A DNA stretch of 64,000 nucleotides. Origin: Bidens hawaiensis. Lineage: Eukaryota > Streptophyta > Magnoliopsida > Asterales > Asteraceae. The position numbers and the translations under genes are program-made. The notes beneath the pieces were generated by a model that was not told the origin of the DNA, did not search any database, and worked only from the letters and a program-made list of their open reading frames with translations. The DNA lies in assembly GCA_021521415.1 (NCBI GenBank), contig JAIQDT010002855.1:154404-218403 (forward strand). The letters are read 5' to 3'. Shown in pieces: positions 11,071 to 22,769 of the stretch; position 1 is the first letter of the stretch; each line of letters opens with the position of its first letter.

Positions 11071-12953
11071 CTGTCAAAACATTATTATTTTCCACAATTA
11101 AAACGTTGGTGTGAAGCATTTTTGGTAACTAAATGATCTTATGTGATCAATTTCGTTTAATAATGCCGAGAATTGAGGAACACGCAATTGGGGGGGGGGG
11201 GGGACTTTGGTGTAGGCAGTGAGAGGGAGAAAGGGGAGGGAAAGATGATGAATATTATTTGCACTTTGGTCCTTTTCTTTGGTTGATGGTTCAAAAGTGG
11301 ATATTTTGATAGTTTAGGATTAAATTTGCAAAGTTATAATCATTTATATTGAATAACTAAATAAAAAAAATTAAACGTATACGAACTTTATTGATAAAAT
11401 ACCCGAACCCAAACCAGGGTCGGGTAAAGATTACAAAACCGAAGAGAAACGGAAAACCCGAAATGTTACAGTCGGTGCCCACCGTCCGGCTTCCGGAATG
11501 CCGTGTTTACATGTTCGCTTAATCGCTTAAGTATATCATGACTCAACCATAAGTCCATGCCCACCGTCCGGCTGCTAGTCGTGCCCACCGTTGTTAACAT
11601 CATAAGTGGATTTACAATGTATTGACCTGCGGCGGCGACAATGACGATGATATTGAATTGCTTTGAAAACCAGAGAGATAGAATGGGGAAGATGAACATG
11701 CTTAATATTATTTTTTTTTATTAATTACAAGGAGGTCCTTCTAGTTATCTATACTTAAATTATTTAATTAGAATGTCTATTATTATATTATTATATAGTT
11801 CTTTTATTCAACTAATTTAAAGAATTTCATATTACACTTGCATGTCTCTTATTTAAGATTGAGTATCTAATTAGAGTTACTTTTGTCATTTTATTGATGG
11901 TTTGTTTAATATATTAACAACATTTGGGTATGGATAACTTTAAAATAAATTTAGGTCCGTTTAAGACAGCATAGTCTGGTTAGAGTGGAACATTGAGACT
12001 CTCTAAATTTAAAGAACGCAATAACCTAAATACAAGAAAGTCGATGTTTAAAGAAATAGCATTTGGATATGAACTTTCTCTTTTTTACGTTATAATTTTA
12101 TAATAATTATATTATTTGGTTAGATATGAAAATTTAATTTCTCAAAAATATTATCACTATATAAAAAAAATCTTTTTGAAAAGATAATCAATGACACTCC
12201 AATTATTATCAACTAATGTCAATAGTTTACCCTCTCACTTGTTCGAAAGTTCACTCCGCTTTGGGCTTCCAAAATGGTTGGACGGCCCTGTTCAACTGTT
12301 CTCTTGACCCGACCCATTTTTTACTCGATCTAGTTTGTGCCCACCCTAGTAAAATTTTCTGGATCCGCCTCTGGGTAAGGCCGAAGATAGCATGTATAAT
12401 ACATACATAGATCCAATTTTCATAAGAGTGACGAGATTTGAGGTCCAAGACATTCCAATTGTTGATCGGGTATATTAAATGGATATGGATTAGGGATTTG
12501 GATCAGGGTACGGGTCAGGGTACCCGTTTGTGTAAATGGGTTATAACAAATCTTTCAATTTAGACCCTACACTTTGAGGGTGGATACATAGTGAGATTAT
12601 AGTTTAGCTAAGGGAATTCTTGCCAACTTATGAAAGTTATAAATATATATAATATATAACTAATTAAATAGTAATATAATAATAGTTAATTTTCTCGATA
12701 AATGCGTTAAAATTTTCCGAACATCGAAATGAGTGGATTTTTATAAAAATATAGATTTCGAAAAGTCCGAGTTGTTACACTTTGATTGTGATGAATTGAA
12801 GTAGCTAGAATTGAACTCACTAAGTATTACTTTTGGGCTCATTTTCTTTATGTTATACATTTGGATCTTTTATTGTTTTTAGGTTTTGTCACTGTCTTGC
12901 TATGATGCTTTTGTTATGTTAAATGATGTGGTTGTATTATCAAAATATAAAAT
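11071..12953. other. Spacer with LTR remnants and a poly-G run
   Basis: No gene supported. A run of about 14 G lies at 11190-11203. The end ATGTTACA at about 11463-11470 and the end GTTGTTACA at about 12771-12779 look like minus-strand gypsy LTR starts (TGTAACATTTC and TGTAACAACTC), but the opposite ends were not found. The phrase GCCCACCGTCCGGCT occurs twice (about 11476 and 11560). About 95 bp at 11962-12055 resemble 31328-31418. A GATCCGCCTCTGG motif at 12361 resembles a common MITE end. Confidence 0.4.
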
Positions 12954-13522
12954 AGGGTTAAGTGACATTTTAGTATATGTGGTTTGGTCAACTACGCAAC
13001 TTTAGTACATATTTTTTATTTTGTATAAATGGCTACCTCAGTTTCAAAAAACTTGCATTTTTAGTACTTTTTTTCAAACCCCGTCTATTTTTTTCATTAA
13101 GTTAGGGATAATTTGGTAACTTAGTTATTTTATTTGTTTTTTTCTTTTCTTTTAAACGTTTATAGCTTGTAAACCCTAAATCCCCAAATCAAAACATCAA
13201 AATCCAAATCTTAAATCCCCAAATATCGTAAAACTTCAAAAACCCTATGATGATATGGAGAAAGGGTTTGGGGATTTCGGATTTGGATTTTGATGTTATG
13301 ATTATGGATTTGGGGTTTATAACATATAAGTGTTTAAAAGAAAAGAAAATAACGAAGTTACCCAATTATCTCTGACTTGATGGAAAAAATTGACGTGGTT
13401 AAAAAAAAGTACTAAAAATACAAGTTTTTTGAAACTGATGTAGCCATTTGCACAAAATAAAAAATAAATACTAAAGTTGCATAGTTGACCAAACCAAATG
13501 TATTAAAATGGCACTCAACTCA
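12954..13522. mobile_element. Foldback MITE, inverted repeats along its whole length
   Basis: The left half (from AGGGTTAAGTGACATTTTAG) is almost fully the reverse complement of the right half (which ends AATGGCACTCAACTCA). The axis is near 13240. Both arms contain the GGTTTGGTCAACTA, CAAAAAACTTG and ACCCTAAATCCCC-like blocks. Near-identical 7-bp flanks ATAAAAT (12947-12953) and ATAAAAC (13523-13529) may be the target duplication. Long arms of this kind are typical of Mutator-like or foldback MITEs. The transcript would form a long hairpin and could be a small-RNA source (inference). Confidence 0.75.
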
Positions 13523-13729
13523 ATAAAACAAGATGAATTAATGCGATTTCCTTTCAAGTTAAAAAAATATAAAATGAACTGCTTAGTAAAACTTGAGCAC
13601 TATATTATGTCATGGACTCATGTCAACAGGCCCAAAGAATAAGTAAGTCAGAGGCCCAAACATTTGTCCAAAAGGCTTCACGGCTATGCCCTGAAATATG
13701 TCATCTCAACCAAATCTAACAGAGGCTTT

Positions 13730-14801
13730 TTCTTTTTTTTTTTTTCTTTTTTTTTTTTAATAGTATGGGTGGAAAAACTACTTATCAAAATAAATGGTTT
13801 TAAAAGTATTTATCAATTAGATGATTTTTAAAAAATTTAATTTACTCACTCCTAATCTTAATGGATAAACATATTTCTGTATAGTAAAATTCCTGGGATT
13901 AAGATGGACCAAAAAAATAAAATTTAAGTTTAAATTTTCTATTTTTCATCACGTTTTAATTTTAAAAAAATTGTTTTGAAACAAAACATCTATATGAAAA
14001 CCTGTCTCATTGCATAAAATTATTAAAATTATTTTAACTTTTTTGTAACTATAAAAGACACCTTCTAAATAAAGCTAAATATAATTTTCAAATTAATGAG
14101 CACAATATCCCTGGCTCAAAAAAATAACTACAAATAAATATCTCCCGAGAGCTCAACTAGTCAACTTGAATGCAAACCGTGACGGTTCGACGAGTCTCGT
14201 TTACGTTTACATATGAGTTTTTTAGCTAATCTTTATTCGAGTTAAGTTCTAGCAAACTGTAAGCTACAAAATTTTTAACCCTAAGTTTTTCAAGCCGAGC
14301 CTTCCTCTTTATTAAGTTACAAAACGTATTTTTATATATTCACGTGTCATATCACAATCATTCATCGTCCCCATTGATCAAATATTTATGGCCTTAAATA
14401 AAAAGTATTCAAACCGATCCAAATGCAATCTTCTTTTGGCTCGGCTCACGAACACCCGAGCCAGCTCAGGTTATTTACATACGATTTTTTCCGAGTCGAG
14501 CTTTTTTTTAGCGATAATCAAGCGAGAAACTAGCGTTTAAAACATTCATGTAGCTTTTTTCGAGCCAAGGTTTATTCTTCATTAGTTTAAAATGTTTTTT
14601 CTTATATAATTTTTATTTTTCAAACGGATTATTTATAGCTAAAAAATACATTTATTAAAATAATTTCGTTGACATCTTTTCTTTAAAGACACTTTTGTTT
14701 TTTTTCCTATCTTAATTTAGACTAAAAAGTTTATATAAAAGATATGTTTTTACCAATGAGATTAGGAGTGAGAAAAATGAGGATTTGCAATAATCACCTA
14801 A
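13730..14801. mobile_element. Possible inverted-repeat element
   Basis: The block CTCACTCCTAATCT near 13843-13858, followed by ATGG and AAACATAT, reappears in reverse complement at about 14735-14778 (AGATTAGGAGTGAG). This suggests terminal or subterminal inverted repeats of about 40 bp around 0.9 kb of AT-rich DNA. A T-rich tract lies at 13730-13760. I could not fix ends or a target duplication. No gene seen inside. Confidence 0.3.
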
Positions 14802-16070
14802 CTAGGATGCGTGCCCGCGCTTCACGGCGAGGGCATGGATGTGCGGATTATTGCCTTTGTTGTTACAGATTCTTGAGACTAAGCTTTCATGGCTTCATTT
14901 CAAAACAATTACTTTCATGACTTCACAAAATGTAACAGTTGCATAGTTTTATATAAAGGATACATAAAGAATTACAAAATGTCAAATTGTAGTCGCTATG
15001 CATTCATGATGCATAGTTTTATATAAAGGAAAGCTACATTAATTATATGCATCGAAAGAAGATGAAGCAGACATAGCTTCATTACAAAATGTTGGCACTA
15101 ATACATATGTAGTGGATCAAACATACATGGTTTTGTTACCAAATGTTTTGGCTGTCACCGTTCATAGCTTTGTTTTCCGCTATAGCTTTGTTTTTTTCTT
15201 GAGGTGTTCGGTGTCTGTTGAAAATAAGTTTGTAGTTACTATGTGATATGAAGCATGTTGGTCATGGCTTCATCGAAGAACACGACCTTGGCTGTTGTCA
15301 GGGGCGCATGATAAGAGGGACCAGCGATGTCCACGGTCACCACCTTTTTTCCGTTGCGCGGTATAAATTTTGCGATTTCGTCAAAAACTTTTTAAGGTAT
15401 TGAGCCCGGTCACTCTCGGTGACTTCGGTCACTCCTATGACTTAACCCAAACTTCGTCACTAGCTGTTGTGTATTTGTTTGCAATAGCAGTGTTTACACA
15501 ATACCTATGTTTACAAAGTATGCATGAACTACCATGATAACATTAATTAAGCACATAAATAAAAGTATTACAGAAAAATTGACAAAGAGGCCTCAAGTTT
15601 ATGAGCATTCTATATTAATGTTTGCTCGTTCAAGAAGATGAAGCATATGTAGCTTCGTTACAAAATGTCAATGTTGTCATTACAGTTTACTGGCTAGTGA
15701 TTTTTTTTTAGCGAAATGGGTTTGTGTTTTTGTAACTCCTAAGTAAAGGTGGATACCTTTAGAAACAGACGGGTATGGGGCAATTTGGTTTGGTCCATTA
15801 AAAGAAGAACACCTCATTTGTTAAAGTTCAACCTCAGCTCAGTTTTGGTTAAGGCTCAAAGTCACAACAGAATGGTGGATTTTTATTTTTTTTAGATCTA
15901 AATTGAACAAATAATCGATGGGTTTTTAAAAGTCGTAACCAAAAATTGTTGGGCTGCACATTTGAAAACAGATCTGTTTTTAAAAGTCTTGTTGGTAGAC
16001 TTTTTTGTAAGATAACCTTTTTTTTAATGTAATTCCTACTTTTATGAACGGGTTGCCTAGATTGTGTGAA

Positions 16071-16600
16071 TTAAGCAACATGTGTGAAAAGAGACATATG
16101 GTCTCTTTTGTTGATGTTGACTGTAAAGGGTAAACGGGTTAAGTTTTGAGTCTGTATCATTAGCAAATTAAAGGGTAAATGTGCTAAAGCTAACCTTGTT
16201 TTATCTTTGTTGGCAATTCTCCACCTATATGCTCGATGCGCCCAATGTAGGCTGCAATTGTTTTTGGTAATCACCATTAGTGGTGAAAAAGTAAATAGGA
16301 AGTTACTAAAGCATTATGTGATGTACCTGTTAATGGATTCTTTCACACAGTACCTCATATGGCGCAAAGCTATAGTAAAAGGTCGGATGTTGTTGTCGTC
16401 TATTCGAACAAAAGTTACCCGCTTACCAAATCTGATAGATGCATCATGTGGCACAACTCTCATTTGCCTCCTTGCTTATGTGGAGATGTATATGGATACG
16501 GAACATCAAGACTAAACTTTTATCAGCAAGTTGAAGTAGCTTTCATGTTCCGAGTCTGCAATGGCCACTACCGCGTCACTTAGGAAGTATTTTGAGTATA
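16071..16600. other. Unassigned open stretches inside the Helitron
   Basis: Overlapping ORFs of 68-102 codons occur here on both strands, for example plus 16207-16515 and 16359-16583. None has a recognisable domain. Base composition is less AT-rich than the neighbourhood, so this could be a captured gene fragment, but I cannot name it. Confidence 0.2.
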
Positions 16601-17888
16601 TGTTAATGTGTTGAGAACCGTTTTGGCAGTTTTAAGTAATAACTTTCCGTTATTGTACCAGCGCATCAACGAAGATGTAGCTCAGATGTTTTTTTTATTA
16701 TGTTTTTTTATTATGTCAGATCCACTTTATTAGGACTCAGGTGTGTTTTTACGTTGGTGCTTAAGGGGCAGTCATTACGTTAATGTGTGCTACATGTGTT
16801 GACTTGCAATGTAGATATTAGTTAATTAGTGTGTTTTGAGATTTTTTTAAGGAAACATATTAATTTTTTATGTTAAAAAATGGTGAGCATGCACTTAAAT
16901 AATATTGACAGGACAAGAAATGTGCAAAAGTAAACTAGCATATAAACATCAAATAACTAAATAGCAGTAGAGTAAATGAAGCATAGACGAAGCAAACAGA
17001 CCTAAGAGGAAAATGTGTACGACCAGTATACGCAATTAACTTAACAAAGGGGTGGGTAACATTAAGGAAACACAATGTGAATGGAAAATACCTTGTCGAA
17101 GACGAACTCATACAACAAGCATATTTAAGTCGACACCAAACAACTTCAACTGAACAAAAAAAAAAAGCGAAATTCAAAGTTCAACAAAACAGATAAAAAC
17201 TTTTTCTCATATAATGCCTAAACTATTAATAAAAGATATTGCATTATTATGAATGCAAGCACGATCTGTAATTATGCATATTATGAAGATATGTAATTAT
17301 GCATATTATTATGATATGTTAACCAGTACTTGTCCAATACATGTGGTTAACACAAACAGGCTTTAACAGTGATTAACACTACATGTATGCTTAACCAATT
17401 GAAGACCCCATATCAAATCTAACAACATTTTAGTTTCCATGAAAAGAGTCTTAGAACACTTGAATATATAGCAAATACTCAAAACTCACAAAAGATGCTT
17501 TTAAATCCCCCAATTATGAAGTATTGCTGAATCAACAACCATGTGATGTCAATAACAACTTTTTATAATGGAAGGAACACAAATTGGGGTAGCATCGCAA
17601 CAAATTTACACCTAATTGAAGGAATTAACACCCGCGTCAAAAGAAATGTATGAACCCAAGCTCCCATTGCAACAAAACTACAACAACGTTCAACCTAACT
17701 TAGTCAATTAATGAAAAGAACACAATTTGGGGCAACAAATTGTAACCTTGCTGACAATTTAAGGTACGAATTACAGCAAGACGATAACAATTATCATGCC
17801 TAACTAACAAAGAGAAAAAAAAATCAACTGACCGAAGAAAAACAGGGAGAACCAACGCATCACTCTGAAAGGCATGCAGCTCAATGAG

Positions 17889-18035
17889 TTATTGGATGAA
17901 GTGGTTCTGTAATAGCAGCAACATACAAAAGGTGAAGGACACGAAATGCAGTAAGTGGCAACAATTATTCTGGCTTGGAAAAATCTGGAGTTCAAAATAA
18001 TCAAGTGGTGCAACAGGATCAATTCTTCTTTCCAT
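17889..18035 (-). pseudogene. Possible captured first coding exon
   Basis: On the minus strand a start codon at 18035 opens MERRIDPVAPLDYFELQIF and the frame stops after 48 residues at 17889. Just upstream is a pyrimidine-rich tract ending in CAG (near 18046), a good splice acceptor context. Farther upstream, at about 18600, a leader-like CTCTTTCTCTCATC stretch is followed by CACCAG/GTAATA, a plausible donor. This looks like leader exon, intron and first coding exon of a host gene carried by the Helitron in its own orientation. I do not recognise the protein. The intron contains the (TAA)n tract. Confidence 0.3.
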
Positions 18036-18299
18036 CTTCATCAACCTGAATCAATAAAATTCATAATTCAGCTTCCAATCAATTTCAATTCCTGAAAAAC
18101 TACTACATAAACTCACTTTCAACAACAATGCAAAACATCATACAACCAAATTCTTCAATTCAATAGTAACATTATACAACCAAATTCTTCAATTCAATAG
18201 CAAATTCAGCATTTCAATACTAACATCTCACTCCAGATTTGCATAGAGATCATCACATACATCCATTCTAAACTAACATATAACAAATTATCAACGATC

Positions 18300-18301
<2 letters not shown>

Positions 18302-18349
<48 letters not shown>
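18302..18349. repeat. (TAA)n microsatellite
   Basis: About 16 TAA units, followed by AAGAAAAAG-rich sequence. Shorter TAA tracts recur at about 18455-18475. Confidence 0.95.
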
Positions 18350-18352
<3 letters not shown>

Positions 18353-18979
18353 GAAAAAGAAGAAGAAGTTTAAACGTTGATCAGTAAACAATTAAATAAT
18401 ATTATCAATAATTATAATAATAATTGTAGTTTCTTTTAATTTGATCCGTAAAGGTTTAAATAATAATAATAATAAATATACATGATCTGTAAACAACTGG
18501 TTAATACATAAATCTTAAATTAAACATATTAAACCTAAACCTTCAATCAATCTAATAACAAAATTCAATCAAAAGAGTTAATAATAATGATATTATTACC
18601 TGGTGAAGATGAGAGAAAGAGATTTAGGGGTTTTGAGGTCCACGGTTGTGTCGTATATGTATATATATAGTAGATGTAGTGGAGAGGGGAGATAGTGGTG
18701 GTGGTGGTGGCGGCCATGGAGAGGGTCTATTTCGTTGCCGCCTAGGGTGGTGGTGGAGGCCATGGAGAGGGCCAATGGAAAGGCATACGTGATGGAGTTG
18801 GGAGAAATTTGGGATCTAGAGTTTGATTGGATAAAAGATAGTATGTTTGAATAACAAATAAAGTGGGTGGGTAATGCCCATGTTGTATCCATATTTAAGA
18901 AAATGGGTTAAAAAGTATGAGAATGGATGAGAGTGTGACAAGTGGCATGTAGTAATAGTTATTTATTAGAGTAGTAAGA

Positions 18980-19294
18980 TTAAAAGTTTTATAATCAAGC
19001 TACATATATAACTGAAAATTAAAATATAATAAAATGATTTGTGTCATTTCATATGAATGTAATTCTCAGGAAAATGTCAAAGACATACTAACCTTAAAGC
19101 CATTGTTCAAATAACAGTGATTATTCTGAGTTAGCAGAATATTAGAATATTTGAAGTTGCATAAAGTGAATGTAGTGATTCTTATTCAAAATAGTTCAAA
19201 GTATTTTGGAATGAATGTTTAAGTTTTGAATACTAATCTCGTGTTATTACTTATTAGTTAATATTATGGAAAGTTGTTGGAATTCTTAATTAAG

Positions 19295-19331
<37 letters not shown>

Positions 19332-20265
19332 CAACTTATAGAGAATAACAAAAGAAAGAAAAAAAAAAGCAAAGATTCTAATTTTATGAAAGCATGGTAA
19401 ATGACTTTTAACCTGGTTTAATATTTTTTTTACAATTAATATGAAATGGAATATCCTTGAAATGTAATGAGGAACATGATCAAGTTACAAATAATAAGAA
19501 AAATAATAAATATTTTATTAAGTTACATTATAATTAAGGTGTGAATCTTTAAGAATTTTTATAACATATTTGAATAATAAATGTATGACTGTAATTTTTT
19601 TAAAATTTTGCGTATAGCTTTATTATTTTGAATATAAACCATAATAAACACTTTAATTTTGTACTAACCAACCGAAAACACTAACAAATTTCCAATTCGT
19701 TGTATTTGTATATAAAAAAATTAATAAGTTAGTATAATATTGAAATTATGTGAAAACCTAACGAAAACGATATTCTATGAATCTAGGTTTTAATATCTTA
19801 AATGATTTTTGGAAAGCGAAAATAATGAATGGGATTGAAACATATTTTTTGGTTTAAAGTTTTGATTTTGAATGCTTTTAATTAAGTAATTTGTATTATA
19901 AGACATATTCAATTAAATATATCTAAATGTATAAAAAAATTTAAATCAAGTCATAATATATATGTTTTGAAACATTTTGGTCTGAGTTATGGAAGAAAAT
20001 ATTAAAAACTAAATATTGATTTTTTTATTGCTAAAACCATTTATATTACACAAAAAGTCAATGAATTAATTAAAACTAAACACCAAGATTTATGCAATAG
20101 ATATATTCCATGTTTGCAATATTTATATAAAATGTCCGGAGAAAATCAAGAAAACACATATTTTCCTGAGTTCAAATGCATATGAAAACTTGAATTCATA
20201 TATTGAAATTGCTTAAAGATAAGGGGCCATATATTGAAATATGTTGAAAAAAAATATGAGGATGG
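18980..20265. other. AT-rich spacer with (AT)n
   Basis: No gene seen. An AT microsatellite of about 33 bp lies at 19297-19329. The rest is unstructured AT-rich sequence. Confidence 0.6.
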
Positions 20266-20270
20266 CTATA

Positions 20271-22572
20271 TGTGACACTCGTCAATGCCGTTAATCCGAA
20301 CTCCGTTAATTCAAACTCAAGATCACACGAACTATGTCATTCCAGTTAACGCATATTTCAAATTACATTTACTTAGAGTTAAATGACACATGACAATCAT
20401 TACACAAGTAGTCTTTCGGAGTTTCATCGAAACACACACGAGTCGACTCAAACCGTTGGTGAACAAACAATAAATATTATAAACAAGTACTTGATATAAT
20501 TATGTGTTACGTTTATGTGTAATTTGGTGCTTATATGTATAACCTCATATCATAAATGAAAAAAGAAATAGTTTGTGTTAGAATTATACAAAATAGAAGT
20601 TGAGGGTGCAAGTTGTAACATGTAATTAATTAATTAATATATAAAGACACTTATAACACAAAACCCAAACTCTTCCCTCTCTCCCTCTCCCTTACGACAG
20701 CAGCCCCACCCCCTTCCCCTCTCCCTTGATCGGCCGAAAATACACACACACATACATACGAGATTGTTTACAAGTTGTTTGAAGATCCAAGGTTGCTAAC
20801 TAGGTAAACTAAACACTATATCTAACCTAAATGCTAAATATATTGATTATTGATGAGCTAGGGTTGTATGCATGATTTTTGGTTCATAGATTAGTAGTTT
20901 GTTAAATTTTTTATGAAAACTGATGCTGGACAGAATCATAATTTCATGTTAAAACGACTGTAACTTGATGTTAATAATGTGTTTGGAAGTGATTATTGAT
21001 TCTACGATGTATTAGGTCGAGTATAGTTTCTAAAGAGTCTGATTTTGTAATTTTTGGACATGTGGAAGTTAGTTTTTATTAATTTACAAATCTGTTGCGC
21101 AAGTCTGATTCAGGAAGCCTTCTTGTAGGCTGTTTTGTAATTAGTATATCTCACAAACGACAAGACCAATTGAGTTAATTCCACTTCTGGAAGTTAATAA
21201 TTTTAGTGTAAAATCTAACCCAATTGGCCTTGCATTAATTGTATTAACCATGTAACGGGAATAGTAAAGAACGTTTTGTTGCGCATAATAATGACTGTTG
21301 TGTGCTTACTGTGTTGTTTTGATCCTTGTGAGAAAACCGTATGTAATAAAAATATAATAAAACTATTTTTAGAAACCTAACTCGGTTTTTCTTCTGTGAT
21401 ACATTTTTGGTGATTTTATCTATATGTATGGTTAGTGAAATAGAGTAATCTTGACGTGTTAAAATCTGTCTCGGTAACTTAGCTGCTGAATTCTTTGATT
21501 TAACATGAAAATTGATTATTTGACCGATGTTTGCTATGTGTTTGACATATATGCCCTTGTGGTAGATATTTTACTGATGATGTACCATAGTAACACTTAA
21601 CACTATACTTGTTCACACATGTAACTTATCACCAACGTGTTTGTCGAGTCGCACTTGTTTCACAAAAGTAACACGAACACATCTCATGCATAACTTTTAT
21701 GTATCGAGTCTAGAGGCTCACTCTTAGTTCAAAAACTTAGAAATATCATTTTTGTTTTTAGAGCACTAGTGCGGATTTCTTTGACGCACGCTTTTCTCGA
21801 TTTTTGTTAACTTCGCAAACAGTGAGTTTCACGACCCCTTTTACTCTTTAACGTTTTTAATAGGGGGAGATAACATACTCCAACGCTTTAGATTTTGTTA
21901 CTCTTTATATATCACTTGTAAGGCTAAGTGGCAACAAACCAACCAATTCCTTCTGAACAATCGAACCGGTTAATATTGGATAATAGCGAGTCAGTGTTGA
22001 GTAGTACTACTGGGTTTGACAAACCCCATCCAACTCTAAACTCGATTGTAGGTCGAGTGGGTGTAATTTTGGCTAACACATTACCATGGTCGTGGTTTAC
22101 ATGGTGGCAAGGCAATCGTATAAATAGTCAGCTTTGTTGTAGAACACTTAGTAATACATGCTTGATAGGTTAACTACTTATTGATATATAACTGACTTAA
22201 CACTATCTGGTAACACTAAAACGCAACGCTTAAATTTACTTAAACCTGTGAACTCACCAACCCTGTGTTGACACTTTTAGTATGTTTATCTCAGGTAGCC
22301 GATGCGGGCGAGCGGTATAGGACATGCATTCACTGAACTCTTATGTTTTAAACTTTCTTTAAATTTTGTCATGATAACTGTTGCTTTAAGTCGTCCTGTG
22401 TGCCGCAACTATTTGCTTTACAGTTTACGCTTCCGTATTTTTACTTAAGATTTAATGTCTTGGTTGTTTTTAAAACTTTAACTGTGGTGTTTGATATAAC
22501 TAATGGTTCCGATCCTTTTAGTTCACACCCTCTGACGGTAAAACTCTGTTAGTGGATTTTGAGGGTGTTACA
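20271..22572 (+). mobile_element. Solo LTR, gypsy-type, TSD CTATA
   Basis: A 2302-bp block starts TGTGACACTCGTC and ends GAGGGTGTTACA. The same 5 bp, CTATA, lies directly before it (20266-20270) and after it (22573-22577). It has no internal region or second LTR, so it is what remains after LTR-LTR recombination. A TATA box is at 20638-20645, followed by a CT/CCCTCTCC-rich leader at 20670-20730. The ORFs inside are short and unconvincing. It sits next to a Helitron 5' end at 22624. Confidence 0.85.
20638..20645 (+). promoter_or_regulatory. LTR TATA box
   Basis: TATATAAA, followed about 30 bp later by an AACACAAAACCC/CTCTTCCC leader, the expected layout of U3/R in a plant LTR. Confidence 0.5.
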
Positions 22573-22577
22573 CTATA

Positions 22578-22625
22578 AGATTGACAAGTGTCAAAATTAA
22601 GTAGTCTTTTATTAGAATAGATAGA
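22578..22625 (-). mobile_element. Helitron 5' terminus, partner end not found
   Basis: The minus strand begins TCTATCTATTCTAATAAAAG at 22625 with host A before it (T at 22626 on plus), then TTGACACTTGTC. It closely resembles the 5' ends at 18979 and 63868. The body would extend left through the solo LTR, but no 3' hairpin was found between 18980 and 20270. Confidence 0.4.
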
Positions 22626-22769
22626 TTTGACATTTAAACCATCTATTCTGGTAAATAGTTTTTCCACTCATTTCATTCATGTAAAAAACTCAATCTAACA
22701 AACTCTAGCCTCTAGGGACTAGTACAAAAGAGTGAGTAAGCTAAATAACTAACTTTGTTAACTGTTAAG

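Larger units (their letters stand above)
14802..18979 (-). mobile_element. Non-autonomous Helitron (about 4.2 kb)
   Basis: Both Helitron hallmarks are visible. The minus strand ends in a GC-rich hairpin (stem GCCC-T-CGC with GCG-C-GGGC), then 11 nt ending CTAG at 14805-14802, with T as next host base (A at 14801 on plus). The minus 5' end begins TCTTACTACTCTAATAAATA at 18979, with host A before it (T at 18980 on plus). That is insertion between A and T without target duplication. The 5' subterminal part contains GACAAGTGGCATG-like sequence as in other Helitrons in this window. No Rep/helicase ORF is present. Possible captured gene pieces lie inside (17889-18035 and the leader near 18600-18720). 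Confidence 0.6.

Noticed and set aside
18206..18391. Leucine-rich minus-strand ORF
   Set aside because: Produced by the TAA microsatellite (TTA leucine codons).
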